64,000 bases of DNA from NCBI GenBank assembly GCA_020444325.1, contig JAHLLD010000008.1:151343-215342 (forward strand). The letters run 5' to 3'. Positions 35,482-46,162 of the stretch are shown in pieces (position 1 is the first letter of the stretch; the number at the start of each line of letters is the position of its first letter). This DNA is from a bacterium. GTDB taxonomy: Bacteria; Bacteroidota; Ignavibacteria; SZUA-365. The notes under the pieces were generated by a model. The model saw only the letters and a list, made by a program, of their open reading frames with translations, did not search any database and was not told the DNA's origin. The position numbers were made by a program, and so were the translations under genes.

Positions 35482-35976
35482 CTACCGGCTGCGTTGCGCC
35501 GTGCCGAATTGTGCCTCCAACGCTGCACGTACATTGTCCGGGACAAAATCCGAAACGTCTGTACGATGCCTTGCAAGTTCACGAACGATGGAGGAATTCA
35601 GGTAGGTGAAGCGCTCATGAGGCATGAGAAAGACCGTGGCAAGCTCATTTTCGAGTTTGCGATTCATCAGCGCCATCTGGAATTCAAATTCAAAATCGGA
35701 TACGGCCCGGAGTCCGCGAACCAGCGCAACTGCTCCCTGTTTTCGCGCATAATCGACGATCAGTCCGTCGAAGGTATCGACCTCCACGTTGGGAATGTGC
35801 GATAATGCGCCCTGCAGCAGGGAAACACGTTGTTCCGTAGAAAAAAGCGGCGTCTTTGAAGAATTCTTCGCCACGGTCACGATGACCTTGTCGAAGATAC
35901 CGGTGGCACGCTCCAGAACATCGATATGTCCATACGTTACTGGGTCAAATGATCCCGGATATACTGCGGTTTTCAT
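35482..35976 (-). CDS. coaD: phosphopantetheine adenylyltransferase
   Basis: The penultimate step of coenzyme A synthesis (4'-phosphopantetheine + ATP to dephospho-CoA). The 164-residue length is normal. AVYPGSFDPVTYGHIDVLERA carries the (H/T)xGH nucleotidyltransferase motif; ALVRGLRAVSDFEFEFQMALMNRKL is the phosphopantetheine-binding region; FTYLNSSIVRELARHRTDVSDFVP is the ISSTxVR-like loop, here with NSSIVRE. The start overlaps the rsmD stop by four bases, completing a DUF3822-rsmD-coaD overlapping cluster that recurs in Bacteroidota-type genomes. Confidence 0.95.
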   Translation of the reverse strand: MKTAVYPGSFDPVTYGHIDVLERATGIFDKVIVTVAKNSSKTPLFSTEQRVSLLQGALSHIPNVEVDTFDGLIVDYARKQGAVALVRGLRAVSDFEFEFQMALMNRKLENELATVFLMPHERFTYLNSSIVRELARHRTDVSDFVPDNVRAALEAQFGTAQRSR

Positions 35977-36527
35977 ACTGCCTCGCCGCTGTGAGATTGG
36001 TAGATGGTGATAATGGTGCTTCCGTACACGCGTTCATCCTGCACGCTCAGCTGGTCGCTCTCGGGGAGAGGGATGCGTCCGCCATGTTCAAGCACCGCGA
36101 TGCCGCGTGGTTGAAGCACGGAAGCGAGACCGTTCATAAGTTCTTCTGCGGAAAACTCCGCGTACGGGGGATCGGCGAAGACCAGCGGGTACCGATGCTC
36201 CGAGTTTCGGCAAAACCGGATAACATCACGTTTCTGCACGCGGCATTGCTGATCTGCGCCAAGTGCCGAGATATTGCGCCTGAGTACCGCCAGGCTGCTG
36301 GCACTGTGCTCAACAAAGGTGGCCTCTGCGGCCCCGCGGCTCAACGCCTCCAGACCGAGTCCGCCGCTCCCGGCGTAGAGGTCGCACACCGCTGTCCCTG
36401 GCCAGTCGACCAGACCCGCAAGAATATTGAACAGCGATTCTTTCACGCGGTCTGTTGTCGGACGGAAGGCGGCGCTGCTCGGGACGTGCAGAGCATGTCC
36501 TTTCCACTGACCGGAAATAATTCTCAC
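35973..36527 (-). CDS. rsmD: 16S rRNA (guanine966-N2)-methyltransferase
   Basis: The product is a 184-residue SAM-dependent methyltransferase acting on the small ribosomal subunit. MRIISGQWKGHALHVP and FRPTTDRVKESLFNIL are the RsmD N-terminal signatures; CDLYAGSGGLGLEALSRGA is the SAM motif I; FADPPYAEF holds the catalytic DPPY of N-methyltransferases. Four-base overlaps on both sides (upstream DUF3822-like gene and downstream coaD) indicate coupled translation. Confidence 0.95.
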   Translation of the reverse strand: MRIISGQWKGHALHVPSSAAFRPTTDRVKESLFNILAGLVDWPGTAVCDLYAGSGGLGLEALSRGAAEATFVEHSASSLAVLRRNISALGADQQCRVQKRDVIRFCRNSEHRYPLVFADPPYAEFSAEELMNGLASVLQPRGIAVLEHGGRIPLPESDQLSVQDERVYGSTIITIYQSHSGEAV

Positions 36528-37450
36528 GGCAGCCCCAGAAGGGCAGCAGACGCAGAGGCATCATAGATTCGTTCGCCGCCTTGATCGAAACCACGCCTGA
36601 TGGCATCCGGTACCTCACTGTCCGCAAGGGGAATACAGCGCGTGACATCGCAGCGCAGTACCTGTTCCAGGGCATCAAGAACAATGGGCTCTGCCTGCTC
36701 ACCGAACGCGTAAAGCTGCTGCAGCCCCTCACTTTGTCTGCCGCCGCGCAATCCGTCGAGCAAACGCACGATCTGCGCGGGGTAATGCTCTTTGTAGGTA
36801 ACGGATGCCATTCCGTAGCCGTGGTACCTTCCGTCGGAATATCGTCCAGCGGAACAATGTTCGGCATGCAGGCCGGTGACGGCGTAGCGCTTCGAAGCGT
36901 CGTGCGGATACAGTCTGCGCAAGACGTTTTCCATTACGAAGTGATCGATATCGATGGAGGTCAGGTTCAGCGTCAGGTGCTCACAGGTTTGTGTCAGGAA
37001 ATCAACGAGTGCCTGCGGGAGCGCGACAACGAGCTGGCTGTCGTATTGCACACTGCGGAGCACGGGATGGGATAGAATACGCATGCGCGTTTCCGGAGGG
37101 AAATTCCCCAGCGTGGTGCATTCCCACTGCAGTTGACGCTGTCGTTCCGTCTCCGACAGGCTGTTGTCGAGCGGGACGGTGCAGACGAGCGGCAGTGTCG
37201 CAGGCAGAACAAGAGAGATGCTGCTCGCATAAACCGTGTGGCGATGGTAAACGCTCGCAAGATCGGTGATGAACGCGCGTGCACGGTTGCGGTCGAAAGG
37301 AATGTCGAAGAGGAGAGGGGAGGCGTAATCGAGGGCCGTTTCGAGGGTGTCAGCACGCAGGACCGTCGTGTGACGATCCTGCTGCTGAATCTCAACAAAA
37401 CGAAAAGAACGCTCTGCTATTTCCAGTCCAATATGGTGTGTTACACCCAT
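36524..37450 (-). CDS. DUF3822-like protein (PilM/actin-like fold)
   Basis: The protein has 308 residues. It opens THHIGLEIAERSFRFVEIQ, resembling the first strand pair of PilM/actin-like ATPases, and the middle SISLVLPATLPLVCTVPLDNSLSETERQRQLQWECTTLGNFPPE resembles the surface-loop region of those proteins. DUF3822 proteins are known next to rsmD in Bacteroidota, and this gene overlaps rsmD by four bases, so DUF3822 is my assignment by context. No clear ATP-binding Gly-rich phosphate loop is seen, so nucleotide binding is unproven. The upstream gene encodes a pilin-like protein and the one before that a ComEA-like protein, hinting at a pilus or DNA-uptake context. Confidence 0.6.
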   Translation of the reverse strand: MGVTHHIGLEIAERSFRFVEIQQQDRHTTVLRADTLETALDYASPLLFDIPFDRNRARAFITDLASVYHRHTVYASSISLVLPATLPLVCTVPLDNSLSETERQRQLQWECTTLGNFPPETRMRILSHPVLRSVQYDSQLVVALPQALVDFLTQTCEHLTLNLTSIDIDHFVMENVLRRLYPHDASKRYAVTGLHAEHCSAGRYSDGRYHGYGMASVTYKEHYPAQIVRLLDGLRGGRQSEGLQQLYAFGEQAEPIVLDALEQVLRCDVTRCIPLADSEVPDAIRRGFDQGGERIYDASASAALLGLP

Positions 37451-37477
37451 GGAGTTACCCGTGGAAAGAGGCGCGGG

Positions 37478-37948
37478 TTACTGTTCCCAGGAAGCCCGGT
37501 TGTGCTCATCGGGATCCGTAAGGGAACTGATGTAACCGAAGCCGTCCGGATCTTCGATGCGGTACCTGTGGACAGCGGACGTATCGTCCACCGCGAGCAT
37601 GTACGGCTGCCCGCTCATCGGGGCGGTCTTGATGGAGTCCCACTGGAAGGGACCGAGATAGAGTCTCGTGCTGGTGAACAGGCTGTCGACGCGGCCGGCC
37701 GGCAGGCTGTCCTGCACGAACATGATGAGGGAATCGAGATCAGCCGTGTAGGTCTTCGTTTTCCCGTAGTACTCGAGTTCTGCGGTACGCAGAGCAGACA
37801 TGCGCGACCGGGATTCCCATTTCATGTCCTCCTGATGGGCAAGCTGCTGTCCTGGATCGTTGATCACCCGGAACAGCACGTATGTGAGTCCGATGATGAC
37901 TACCACCAGGATTGCGTCAACGATACCAAATGGCTGTTTGTGTGCCAT
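37478..37948 (-). CDS. membrane-anchored pilin-like domain protein, function unknown
   Basis: The protein has 156 residues. One N-terminal transmembrane helix (GIVDAILVVVIIGLTYVLFRVI, about residues 8-29) is followed by a polar region, RMSALRTAELEYYGKTKTYTADLDSLIMFVQDS, which resembles the alpha-helix/loop of type II pseudopilins and type IV pilins (RTAE..Y....G.YT.DL..L), and a short beta-rich end. No prepilin peptidase cleavage motif is present at the N-terminus, so it is not a standard pilin. It lies between the ComEA-like and DUF3822-like genes on one strand. Confidence 0.55.
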   Translation of the reverse strand: MAHKQPFGIVDAILVVVIIGLTYVLFRVINDPGQQLAHQEDMKWESRSRMSALRTAELEYYGKTKTYTADLDSLIMFVQDSLPAGRVDSLFTSTRLYLGPFQWDSIKTAPMSGQPYMLAVDDTSAVHRYRIEDPDGFGYISSLTDPDEHNRASWEQ

Positions 37949-37984
37949 GAAAGCCTCCGAAAATGATGCAGGCTGCCCTGCGTT

Positions 37985-38473
37985 TTATTCGACGGTTATG
38001 AATTGACGAATGTCTTGAAATTTTTTCTCGCCGATGCTTTTCACCTGCATGACCTCTTCCAGCGTCTGAAACCCGCCGTGAGACTGGCGGTAGGCGACGA
38101 TGCGCTTTGCTGTAACAGGACCGATGCCGGGAAGCGCTATGAGTTCTTCGACCGATGCCGTGTTCAGGTTGATGGACGAAGACCTCGTTGTTTCGGTCTG
38201 CTGCGCATTGACGGTGGACGATGTTTCCAATACATCTCCGGATTCCGCCGGTGCCGTTGATTCGGCATGATTCGCGAGACGGGCGCGTCTGGCGTAGGCA
38301 CTGTCTGCCTGCCGATATGCGCTGCGTATGTCGCGCTGCGGCTGCCCATCGGTGGCATGCAATTCACTGAGCACACTGCCCGCGACGATGACCACGGAAA
38401 GAAATACGATAACCGCAGCTTCGTTCTGCGTGAATCCGAAGCGATGTGCGAGGGATATGACACGTTTCCACAT
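37985..38473 (-). CDS. ComEA-like helix-hairpin-helix protein
   Basis: The 162-residue protein has one N-terminal transmembrane helix ([17 protein letters not shown]), a Ser/Thr/Ala-rich linker (about residues 50-95) and a C-terminal tandem helix-hairpin-helix: [64 protein letters not shown]. This is the ComEA architecture: membrane anchor plus DNA-binding domain used in natural transformation to hold double-stranded DNA in the periplasm. Other competence genes are not seen here except the pilin-like neighbour. Confidence 0.85.
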   Translation of the reverse strand: MWKRVISLAHRFGFTQNEAAVIVFLSVVIVAGSVLSELHATDGQPQRDIRSAYRQADSAYARRARLANHAESTAPAESGDVLETSSTVNAQQTETTRSSSINLNTASVEELIALPGIGPVTAKRIVAYRQSHGGFQTLEEVMQVKSIGEKKFQDIRQFITVE

Positions 38474-38558
38474 GTGATGCAGGTCCGTCGCTCAGTTCAT
38501 ATCAGATGCAAAATAGGAAAGGCGTGTGAGTTATGAAAGCAACACACAGGTCCTTTCC

Positions 38559-39719
38559 TCAGGACAGTGAGTCGAAAATGCGTCCGAAAAAGCTTTTTTT
38601 CTCTTCCCGGTCGGCGGGACGAAAGGCCTCGGACTGCTGCATGGTCTCGAGTAGTTCCCTGTCGCTCCCGGAGACCTTTCGCGGCACGTACACATGCACC
38701 CGGACGAGCTGATCGCCGCGTCCACTGCTGTTGAGATGCGGAATGCCCTTATCGCGCATGCGAAGTATCTGTCCCGCCGGTGTCCCGGCGTCAACTTTCA
38801 ATTTCGCACGGCCATTGAGCGTCGGCACTTCCACTTCTGTGCCCAGCACCGCGTCCGCATAACTGATGACGAGATTGTGCAGCACGTCGTCATCCTGCCG
38901 GATAAACTCATCATGTTCTTTTTCGCGGATGTATACCACGAGGTCGCCCGCGGGACCGCCTTTTCTTCCCGCGTCGCCATGTCCGCGCATGGGGATATAG
39001 TTTCCTTCGCTGACGCCGGCAGGGACTTTCACCTTGATAGTTTTTTCTCCCTGAATGCGTCCGTCCCCGTGGCAGTCAGTGCAGGGCTGCTTCACTACGC
39101 GTCCTTCGCCACCACAATTTGAGCAGGGAACGATGTTGACAAACTGTCCGAAGAGGGAACGCGATACCTGCTGCAGTTCGCCGCTGCCATGGCAGACGGA
39201 GCATTCTTCCAGTGCGGTCCCTTCCTTCGCACCGGTGCCGCTGCAGGTTTCACAGCTCACCTGCCGCTTGACCTTGATGGTTTTTTCCACACCGGTGGCG
39301 ATTTCCTCAAGTGTCAGATGCAGCTGTACCTTGAGATCCGAGCCTGGTACGCCCTGCCGCCTGCCGCGTGAACGACCGCCACCACCACCAAACACTTCCT
39401 CGAAAATACTGCCGCCGAAACCGCCGCCAAAAATGTCCGAGAAATGACTGAAGATATCGTTGATATCCGTGAACCCGGGGCCACCACCACCCTGTCCACG
39501 AAGTCCGTCATGTCCGAAACGATCATAGCGCTGCCGCTTCTCAGCATTGCTCAGTACCTCGTACGCTTCGGCGGCTTCCTTGAAGCGCTCTTCCGCTTCG
39601 CTGTCACCCGGGTTCCGGTCGGGATGATATTTCATCGCGAGCTTGCGGTAGGCGCTTTTTATTGCTGTGTCGTCGGCGCCGCGATCAACGCCGAGCACCT
39701 CGTAATAATCTTTTTTCAT
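38559..39719 (-). CDS. dnaJ: chaperone protein DnaJ
   Basis: A full-length type I J-protein of 386 residues: J domain with YHPDRNPGD (HPD motif) in residues 1-70, Gly/Phe-rich linker, four CxxCxGxG zinc motifs ([32 protein letters not shown]) around residues 155-220, and the C-terminal substrate-binding domains. It stimulates DnaK ATPase and delivers clients. It begins three bases after grpE and is the last gene of the CIRCE-controlled hrcA-grpE-dnaJ operon. Confidence 0.97.
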   Translation of the reverse strand: MKKDYYEVLGVDRGADDTAIKSAYRKLAMKYHPDRNPGDSEAEERFKEAAEAYEVLSNAEKRQRYDRFGHDGLRGQGGGGPGFTDINDIFSHFSDIFGGGFGGSIFEEVFGGGGGRSRGRRQGVPGSDLKVQLHLTLEEIATGVEKTIKVKRQVSCETCSGTGAKEGTALEECSVCHGSGELQQVSRSLFGQFVNIVPCSNCGGEGRVVKQPCTDCHGDGRIQGEKTIKVKVPAGVSEGNYIPMRGHGDAGRKGGPAGDLVVYIREKEHDEFIRQDDDVLHNLVISYADAVLGTEVEVPTLNGRAKLKVDAGTPAGQILRMRDKGIPHLNSSGRGDQLVRVHVYVPRKVSGSDRELLETMQQSEAFRPADREEKKSFFGRIFDSLS

Positions 39720-39722
39720 TCC

Positions 39723-40319
39723 TTACTCTTTCGTGTGTTCATCCGCTTCACGCGAAACAGTCACTTTCGCGTGCCGGATGACCTTGTCGTGAAGCATATA
39801 TCCCTTTTCCGCCTCATCGAGAACGGTTCCGGGTTCCGTATCGGCGCTCGGTACCTGCAGCAGGGCGTCGTGAAAATCGACGTCGAAGGGCTGTCCCACG
39901 GCTTCGATCGGTGCGAGCCCGCGGTTCTGCAGTGTGCGCATCAGTTTGCCGTAAATGATTTCGACACCGCTGAAGAAGGATTCGAAATCGTGGTGCTCCT
40001 GTCCCGCCGCCAGGGAGCGTTCGAAGTCGTCGATCACGGGCAGAAGATCGGCGATCACTCCCTCGGCGCCGTATTTGAGCAGGGCATCCTTTTCTTCACG
40101 CGTGCGACGTTTGTAGTTTTCAAATTCGGCCACTTTGCGCAGGACCTGTTCTTTCAGCGTCTGGATTTCGGTGCGCAGTGCGTCCTCGACCGATGCAGAC
40201 TGCTGCAGGTCATGGGCCTGTTCCGCTTCCTGATTCTGCCGTATGTCTTCGGAAGCGGCGTCCTCAACACCCTGGATATCGGGGGTGTGCTGCGTCGTCT
40301 GTTCTTCCTTGTCAGGCAT
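39723..40319 (-). CDS. grpE: nucleotide exchange factor GrpE
   Basis: The 198-residue protein has a Gln/Glu-rich N-terminal helix (about residues 1-65), a long coiled coil (EIQTLKEQVLRKVAEFENYKRRTREEKDALLKYGAEGVI), and the beta domain with PFDVDFHDALLQVPSADTEPGTVLDEAEKGYMLHDKVIRHAKVTVS, all standard for GrpE, the ADP/ATP exchange factor of DnaK. It lies 48 bp after hrcA and three bases before dnaJ. Confidence 0.95.
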   Translation of the reverse strand: MPDKEEQTTQHTPDIQGVEDAASEDIRQNQEAEQAHDLQQSASVEDALRTEIQTLKEQVLRKVAEFENYKRRTREEKDALLKYGAEGVIADLLPVIDDFERSLAAGQEHHDFESFFSGVEIIYGKLMRTLQNRGLAPIEAVGQPFDVDFHDALLQVPSADTEPGTVLDEAEKGYMLHDKVIRHAKVTVSREADEHTKE

Positions 40320-40367
40320 GGCGTTTCCTCTGTATTCTAATCTGGGTTATGGTCTTCAACTGGGGAT

Positions 40368-41411
40368 TTAAACGGAAATCAGCTTCGCCAGGTAATCCAC
40401 GATCGCAATCATACGCGGATAGTTCATTCGCTTGGGACCAATGATGCTGAGTGTTCCGCTGAGCTGTCCGAAACGGTAGGGCGATGCGATGATACTGTAA
40501 TCGTTGAGCATCGCGTCGTTGATTTCCTGACCGATGCGAATCGTGAGGGCAGAGCCCTGACCGAGAGAATCGAGGACGTGTACGATGACTTTCTGATTCT
40601 CCACGATTTCTATCAGGTTTCGCATGCGGTCCGGATTTCCAAATTCCGGCTGCTGCGTAATCGACTGTATGCCTTCAATGCACACCGCGTCGTTCTCTAG
40701 TCGCTCCGAGAACAGGCGTTCCGATGAATCGAGAAAAACGCGTATGATACCGTCAGTGCCTGCCCCGGCGTCGCGCAGCCGATCTGCGAAGGTCTCACGT
40801 ATCTCTTCGAGTGTGAGTCCCGCCAGCCTGTCATTGAGCAAGGCTGCAATTTCATCGAGCTGCCGGCGGCTGATCTCGGTCTGAATCTGAAGGATGATGG
40901 ATTTGACGATACCCGAGCGTATCGAAAGGATGACCATGATCTTGTCGCTGGCTACCTGTACGAGTTCCAGGCGATGCAGCACGCCGCGTCCCAGCGTCGG
41001 TGCAGAGACAATTGCAAGCTGATGGGAAATCCGGCTGAGGATGAGCGAACTCTTCCGCACCAGTTCCTCAATCGCGGAAGGAAGATTCGCGTCGAACTGC
41101 TGTTCGATGATGATACGCTCCTCATCCGAAAGCGAAATCCCCTCCATGATGGAGTTGACGTAATACCGGTATCCGAGATCCGTCGGGATACGTCCCGCGG
41201 ATGTATGCGGGTGGTTGATCAGCCCACGCTCCTCGAGATCGGACATCACATTGCGGATGGAGGCCGGGCTCAGGTTCAACTCCCCGCTCTTCGACAGCGT
41301 GCGCGATCCGACGGGATGCGCGGTCAGCACATGCTGTTCGATGATGGAGAGCAGGACCATGCGCTCCCGCTCAGACAGCTGCTCTATGTCGTTTGTTCCA
41401 TGGTCCAGCAT
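40368..41411 (-). CDS. hrcA: heat-shock repressor HrcA
   Basis: A 347-residue repressor from ATG 41411; the frame is open 44 codons further upstream but crosses the CIRCE site, and GGAG lies in front of 41411. The N-terminal winged helix (LSERERMVLLSIIEQHVLTAHPVGSRTLSKSGELNLSPASIRNVMSDLEERGLINHPHTSAGRIPTDLGYRYYVN) is diagnostic. HrcA binds CIRCE in normal conditions and releases it when misfolded proteins titrate GroEL. The CIRCE 97 bp upstream implies autoregulation of hrcA-grpE-dnaJ. dnaK itself is not in this operon. Confidence 0.96.
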   Translation of the reverse strand: MLDHGTNDIEQLSERERMVLLSIIEQHVLTAHPVGSRTLSKSGELNLSPASIRNVMSDLEERGLINHPHTSAGRIPTDLGYRYYVNSIMEGISLSDEERIIIEQQFDANLPSAIEELVRKSSLILSRISHQLAIVSAPTLGRGVLHRLELVQVASDKIMVILSIRSGIVKSIILQIQTEISRRQLDEIAALLNDRLAGLTLEEIRETFADRLRDAGAGTDGIIRVFLDSSERLFSERLENDAVCIEGIQSITQQPEFGNPDRMRNLIEIVENQKVIVHVLDSLGQGSALTIRIGQEINDAMLNDYSIIASPYRFGQLSGTLSIIGPKRMNYPRMIAIVDYLAKLISV

Positions 41412-41507
41412 AGTTTCTCCTTCGCAGGAGACATGGCGTTCGTACAACGACGCCGGCTCCGCGAATAGTATCTCCAAACATACAACCTTAGGGATTGCGA
41501 CGCAAGG

Positions 41508-41532
41508 TAGCACTCCGTACCACGGAGTGCTA
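41508..41532. promoter_or_regulatory. CIRCE operator (HrcA-binding inverted repeat)
   Basis: TAGCACTC-N9-GAGTGCTA is a perfect match to the central part of the CIRCE consensus TTAGCACTC-N9-GAGTGCTAA (the leftmost base is G, the right arm ends AA). It lies 97 bp upstream of the hrcA start, in the expected promoter or leader region. Confidence 0.95.
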
Positions 41533-41566
41533 ACGCATTGCATTGCAGCGAGTTATAAGGGGCGGG

Positions 41567-41596
41567 AAAAAGTGCGCCCTGTGGAATCACAGGGCG
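41567..41596 (-). terminator. terminator after the duplicated-domain lipoprotein gene
   Basis: On the minus strand CGCCCTGTG-ATTC-CACAGGGCG makes a 9-bp stem followed by CACTTTTTCCC. It ends the upstream lipoprotein transcript just before the CIRCE-controlled promoter. Confidence 0.8.
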
Positions 41597-41689
41597 GCAC
41601 CGGAAAAAATCTGTGCTGCACCAGGCGGCCTGCCAGTCTCTGCAACGGGCGGAAGCTGCCGGACGCGAAAGGGAGAGCACGCAGGAGGG

Positions 41690-42448
41690 TTATTCCGCGC
41701 GGTACTCGAGAGTATTGACGACATCGCCGTTCACGAGAATGTCTGTCGAGTACTTGCCGGCAGCGACACCGTTGGTGAAGCTCAACGAGAAGCCGATCCA
41801 GCCTTCTTCATCGTAGGCGTAGTCAGTCGAATCGATGAGCTCGCGGTCGCCCATGTTGTCGTGGATGTACCAGTTGGCGGAGAACACCGTCCCTTCTTTC
41901 TGTCCTGCGACATATACGCAGGCATAGATTCGGCTGACGCCCTGATCGAACACCCAGGTGACGCCGGTGGGGAAAAAGTTTTCAGACACCGTTGCCGACA
42001 TCACCGCCTCTTTCACGACGGATTCCGGGTACATCGGTTCGACATTGAAGGGCACGTCTTTCCTGAATTCGCCATCGACGTAGAGGTCCACCACGTAAGA
42101 ACCGTAAGGCAGACTGTTCTGGCTCAACTCAAGGGTGAAGTCAATCCATGCACTGCTTTCGAGGGTGATTTCGGTGGAGTCAATCACCTGGCGGTCTTCC
42201 CCTTCTGGGGTATAATACCAGATGGCTTTGACACGCGTGCCGGTGGGAGAATTTGCCATTTTCACCGAACAGTGGAGCAGAGCTTCAGAGGCGTGGAAAC
42301 TCGATGTCTCCTCGACCGGAGCCGAGTTTTCGTCGACCGATCGCGCCATGACAGCGCGTTCGATATTTGCGGTCGTGAAATTACAGGACTGCAGCAGCAG
42401 GCCCAGCGGCAACAGGACCACGATGAAAGGGAGCAAGGATTTTTTCAT
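41690..42448 (-). CDS. lipoprotein with two homologous beta domains
   Basis: The 252-residue protein has lipoprotein signal MKKSLLPFIVVLLPLGLLLQSC (Cys at residue 22). Two copies of a domain of about 80 residues are visible: copy 1 (about residues 58-137) has VKAIWYYTPEGEDRQVIDSTEITLESSAWIDFTLELSQNSLPYGSYVVDLYVDGE, copy 2 (about 172-250) has FSANWYIHDNMGDRELIDSTDYAYDEEGWIGFSLSFTNGVAAGKYSTDILVNGD. The shared pattern is W-Y ... IDST ... W-I-F-L ... G-Y-DIYV-G. It seems a tandem duplication of an Ig-like envelope domain. I do not recognise a named family. It is followed by its own terminator. Confidence 0.7.
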   Translation of the reverse strand: MKKSLLPFIVVLLPLGLLLQSCNFTTANIERAVMARSVDENSAPVEETSSFHASEALLHCSVKMANSPTGTRVKAIWYYTPEGEDRQVIDSTEITLESSAWIDFTLELSQNSLPYGSYVVDLYVDGEFRKDVPFNVEPMYPESVVKEAVMSATVSENFFPTGVTWVFDQGVSRIYACVYVAGQKEGTVFSANWYIHDNMGDRELIDSTDYAYDEEGWIGFSLSFTNGVAAGKYSTDILVNGDVVNTLEYRAE

Positions 42449-42478
42449 GACTGTATTCTCCGGAAAATGAATGTACCG

Positions 42479-42934
42479 TCAGAAATCTTCGCGGGCACGC
42501 GCGTCCAGCAGGATGTAATCTCTCAGGATGCGCAGGCCTTCCCGGTGCCCGGGAAATACCAGTCTGCGCCATGCCTCCTCGTATGTGAGCCAGGCAAACT
42601 CCTCGTGCTCGGCAGACAGCCGCACGTGGTCGCTTACCTCTGCTTCGGCGGCGAAAACGGGCACATGATGAATGGAATCGTCAGGAGCAAAATAAAAGGA
42701 AGCGACATAGGGTACAACCGTCAGGAGAGGGAAGGCACAACCGGTTTCTTCCTCGATCTCGCGGCGTGCGGTCTGCAGGGCCGTTTCGCCATGTTCGATC
42801 CTTCCGGTAACCATCTGCCACATCCCGGGATACAACCGTTCGTCCGATGCACGCTTGAGCAGCAGATACTCCAGCTCACCGGCACTGCTGCGCCGGTAAA
42901 CATACGCCTGTATCATTGCAGCCTTCAGTACCAT
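42479..42934 (-). CDS. NUDIX hydrolase
   Basis: The product is a 151-residue pyrophosphohydrolase. GRIEHGETALQTARREIEEETGC is the Nudix box Gx5Ex7REUxEExGU with all metal ligands. The N-terminal strand AYVYRRSSAGELEYLLLKRASDERLYPGMWQMVTG and the HVPVFAAEAEVSDHVRLSAEHEEFAWLTYEEAWRRL region resemble dihydroneopterin triphosphatase/NudB-like and general dinucleoside pyrophosphatases; substrate not assignable. An operator-like palindrome is centred 65 bp upstream. The downstream lipoprotein gene starts 30 bp after the stop and is probably co-transcribed. Confidence 0.88.
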   Translation of the reverse strand: MVLKAAMIQAYVYRRSSAGELEYLLLKRASDERLYPGMWQMVTGRIEHGETALQTARREIEEETGCAFPLLTVVPYVASFYFAPDDSIHHVPVFAAEAEVSDHVRLSAEHEEFAWLTYEEAWRRLVFPGHREGLRILRDYILLDARAREDF

Positions 42935-42990
42935 GATGCGCGGTGCAAGGACTCCGGTTTTCTCACGAAATTCTTGATTTCAATACAAAA

Positions 42991-43007
42991 TATGCAGAAA
43001 ATGCATA
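42991..43007. promoter_or_regulatory. operator-like palindrome, fifth copy of the TATGCA-N5-TGCATA motif
   Basis: TATGCA-GAAAA-TGCATA has perfect 6-bp arms and the same 5-bp spacing as the other copies, centred at 42999. It sits 65 bp upstream of the NUDIX start on the minus strand and 261 bp upstream of lon on the plus strand; the short distance makes NUDIX the likelier target. Confidence 0.65.
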
Positions 43008-43130
43008 AAAAAATACGCTCTTTCATGCGAAATGCGGATAATGTATGTCGATTTGAGGATTGTCGTACCTCCGGCAGTGCCTGCTGTCAGAGAGGTGCGA
43101 CAGTATGGCAGGTAGGCGCCAATTCGGGCT

Positions 43131-43200
43131 GTCAAATGGACAGGTTATCCTGAATGATCAGGCAGAATAGCTGCATGGCACAGTTCTTGTCCCATTTGAC
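43131..43200. promoter_or_regulatory. inverted-repeat structure upstream of lon
   Basis: GTCAAATGGACA (43131-43142) and TTGTCCCATTTGAC (43187-43200) form widely separated complementary arms (8 bp perfect, then four more pairs after a one-base bulge). Between them lies CCTGA-ATGA-TCAGG (43149-43162). This divided dyad is 60-130 bp ahead of lon and could be a regulator site pair or leader structure. It may instead be chance. The 325-bp gap between the NUDIX gene and lon holds no other gene. Confidence 0.4.
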
Positions 43201-43259
43201 CAATACGCAATCAAGAATTCCCGGTGCTGGGGAGTCCGGGACACACAGGAGAGTAACCT

Positions 43260-45683
<2,424 letters not shown>

Positions 45684-45725
45684 TTTCAAGGGATAGTGGC
45701 AAACTGTTCAAAGAAACGGTGAATA

Positions 45726-45965
45726 ATGAAAGCAACAGACAAAACAGCAGCCAAACCGGTGAAAGTCAAACAGACCGGCAAGGTTATCGGAATGGTGATT
45801 ACCGAGTGCCCCATGTGCCAAAACACCATCAGTTTTGATATACAGACGGCCAAGTACTGTCCGTACTGCAACGCAGAAGTGAGTGTTGATCTGGACAAGG
45901 TCGAGGTCGTCGTGCGTGCAGCACGGAATCCGAATCAGAAGGGTGGCCAGAAACGCGTCGCCTGA
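45726..45965 (+). CDS. small CxxC zinc-ribbon protein, function unknown
   Basis: The 79-residue protein has a Lys-rich N-terminus and two CPxC-type pairs, ITECPMCQNTISFDIQTAKYCPYCNAEVSVD (Cys at about residues 28, 31, 45, 48), forming a probable zinc ribbon. The rest, LDKVEVVVRAARNPNQKGGQKRVA, is basic. It begins 42 bp after lon on the same strand and has its own terminator, so it may be co-transcribed with lon. No named family recognised. Confidence 0.65.
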   Translation: MKATDKTAAKPVKVKQTGKVIGMVITECPMCQNTISFDIQTAKYCPYCNAEVSVDLDKVEVVVRAARNPNQKGGQKRVA

Positions 45966-45987
45966 TATTCCGAACCGCTCGTCATTC

Positions 45988-46021
45988 ATGCCCCTTCCGT
46001 GCTTACACGGGAGGGGCATTT
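45988..46021 (+). terminator. terminator after the zinc-ribbon gene
   Basis: ATGCCCCTTCCGTG and CACGGGAGGGGCAT pair as a 14-position stem with one internal mismatch around a short loop (CTTA), followed by TTTCG. It ends the lon/zinc-ribbon transcript. Confidence 0.85.
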
Positions 46022-46162
46022 CGTTAGCAGGTACTCCATCGTGGGTGTACCCGTTTCTGCGCTTCGCGGATATGGATTCTGGCATCCGGCCGATTGTTTC
46101 TTCATCGCGGGATGCCTATTTTTTTGCTTTCATCCGCATTCACAGATCAGAGTTGCAGTATC

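Noticed and set aside
38490..38560. GTCCT/AGGAC stem near the 3' end of dnaJ as terminator
   Set aside because: Only 5-bp arms and it overlaps the dnaJ stop; no U-run, so not reported as a terminator.
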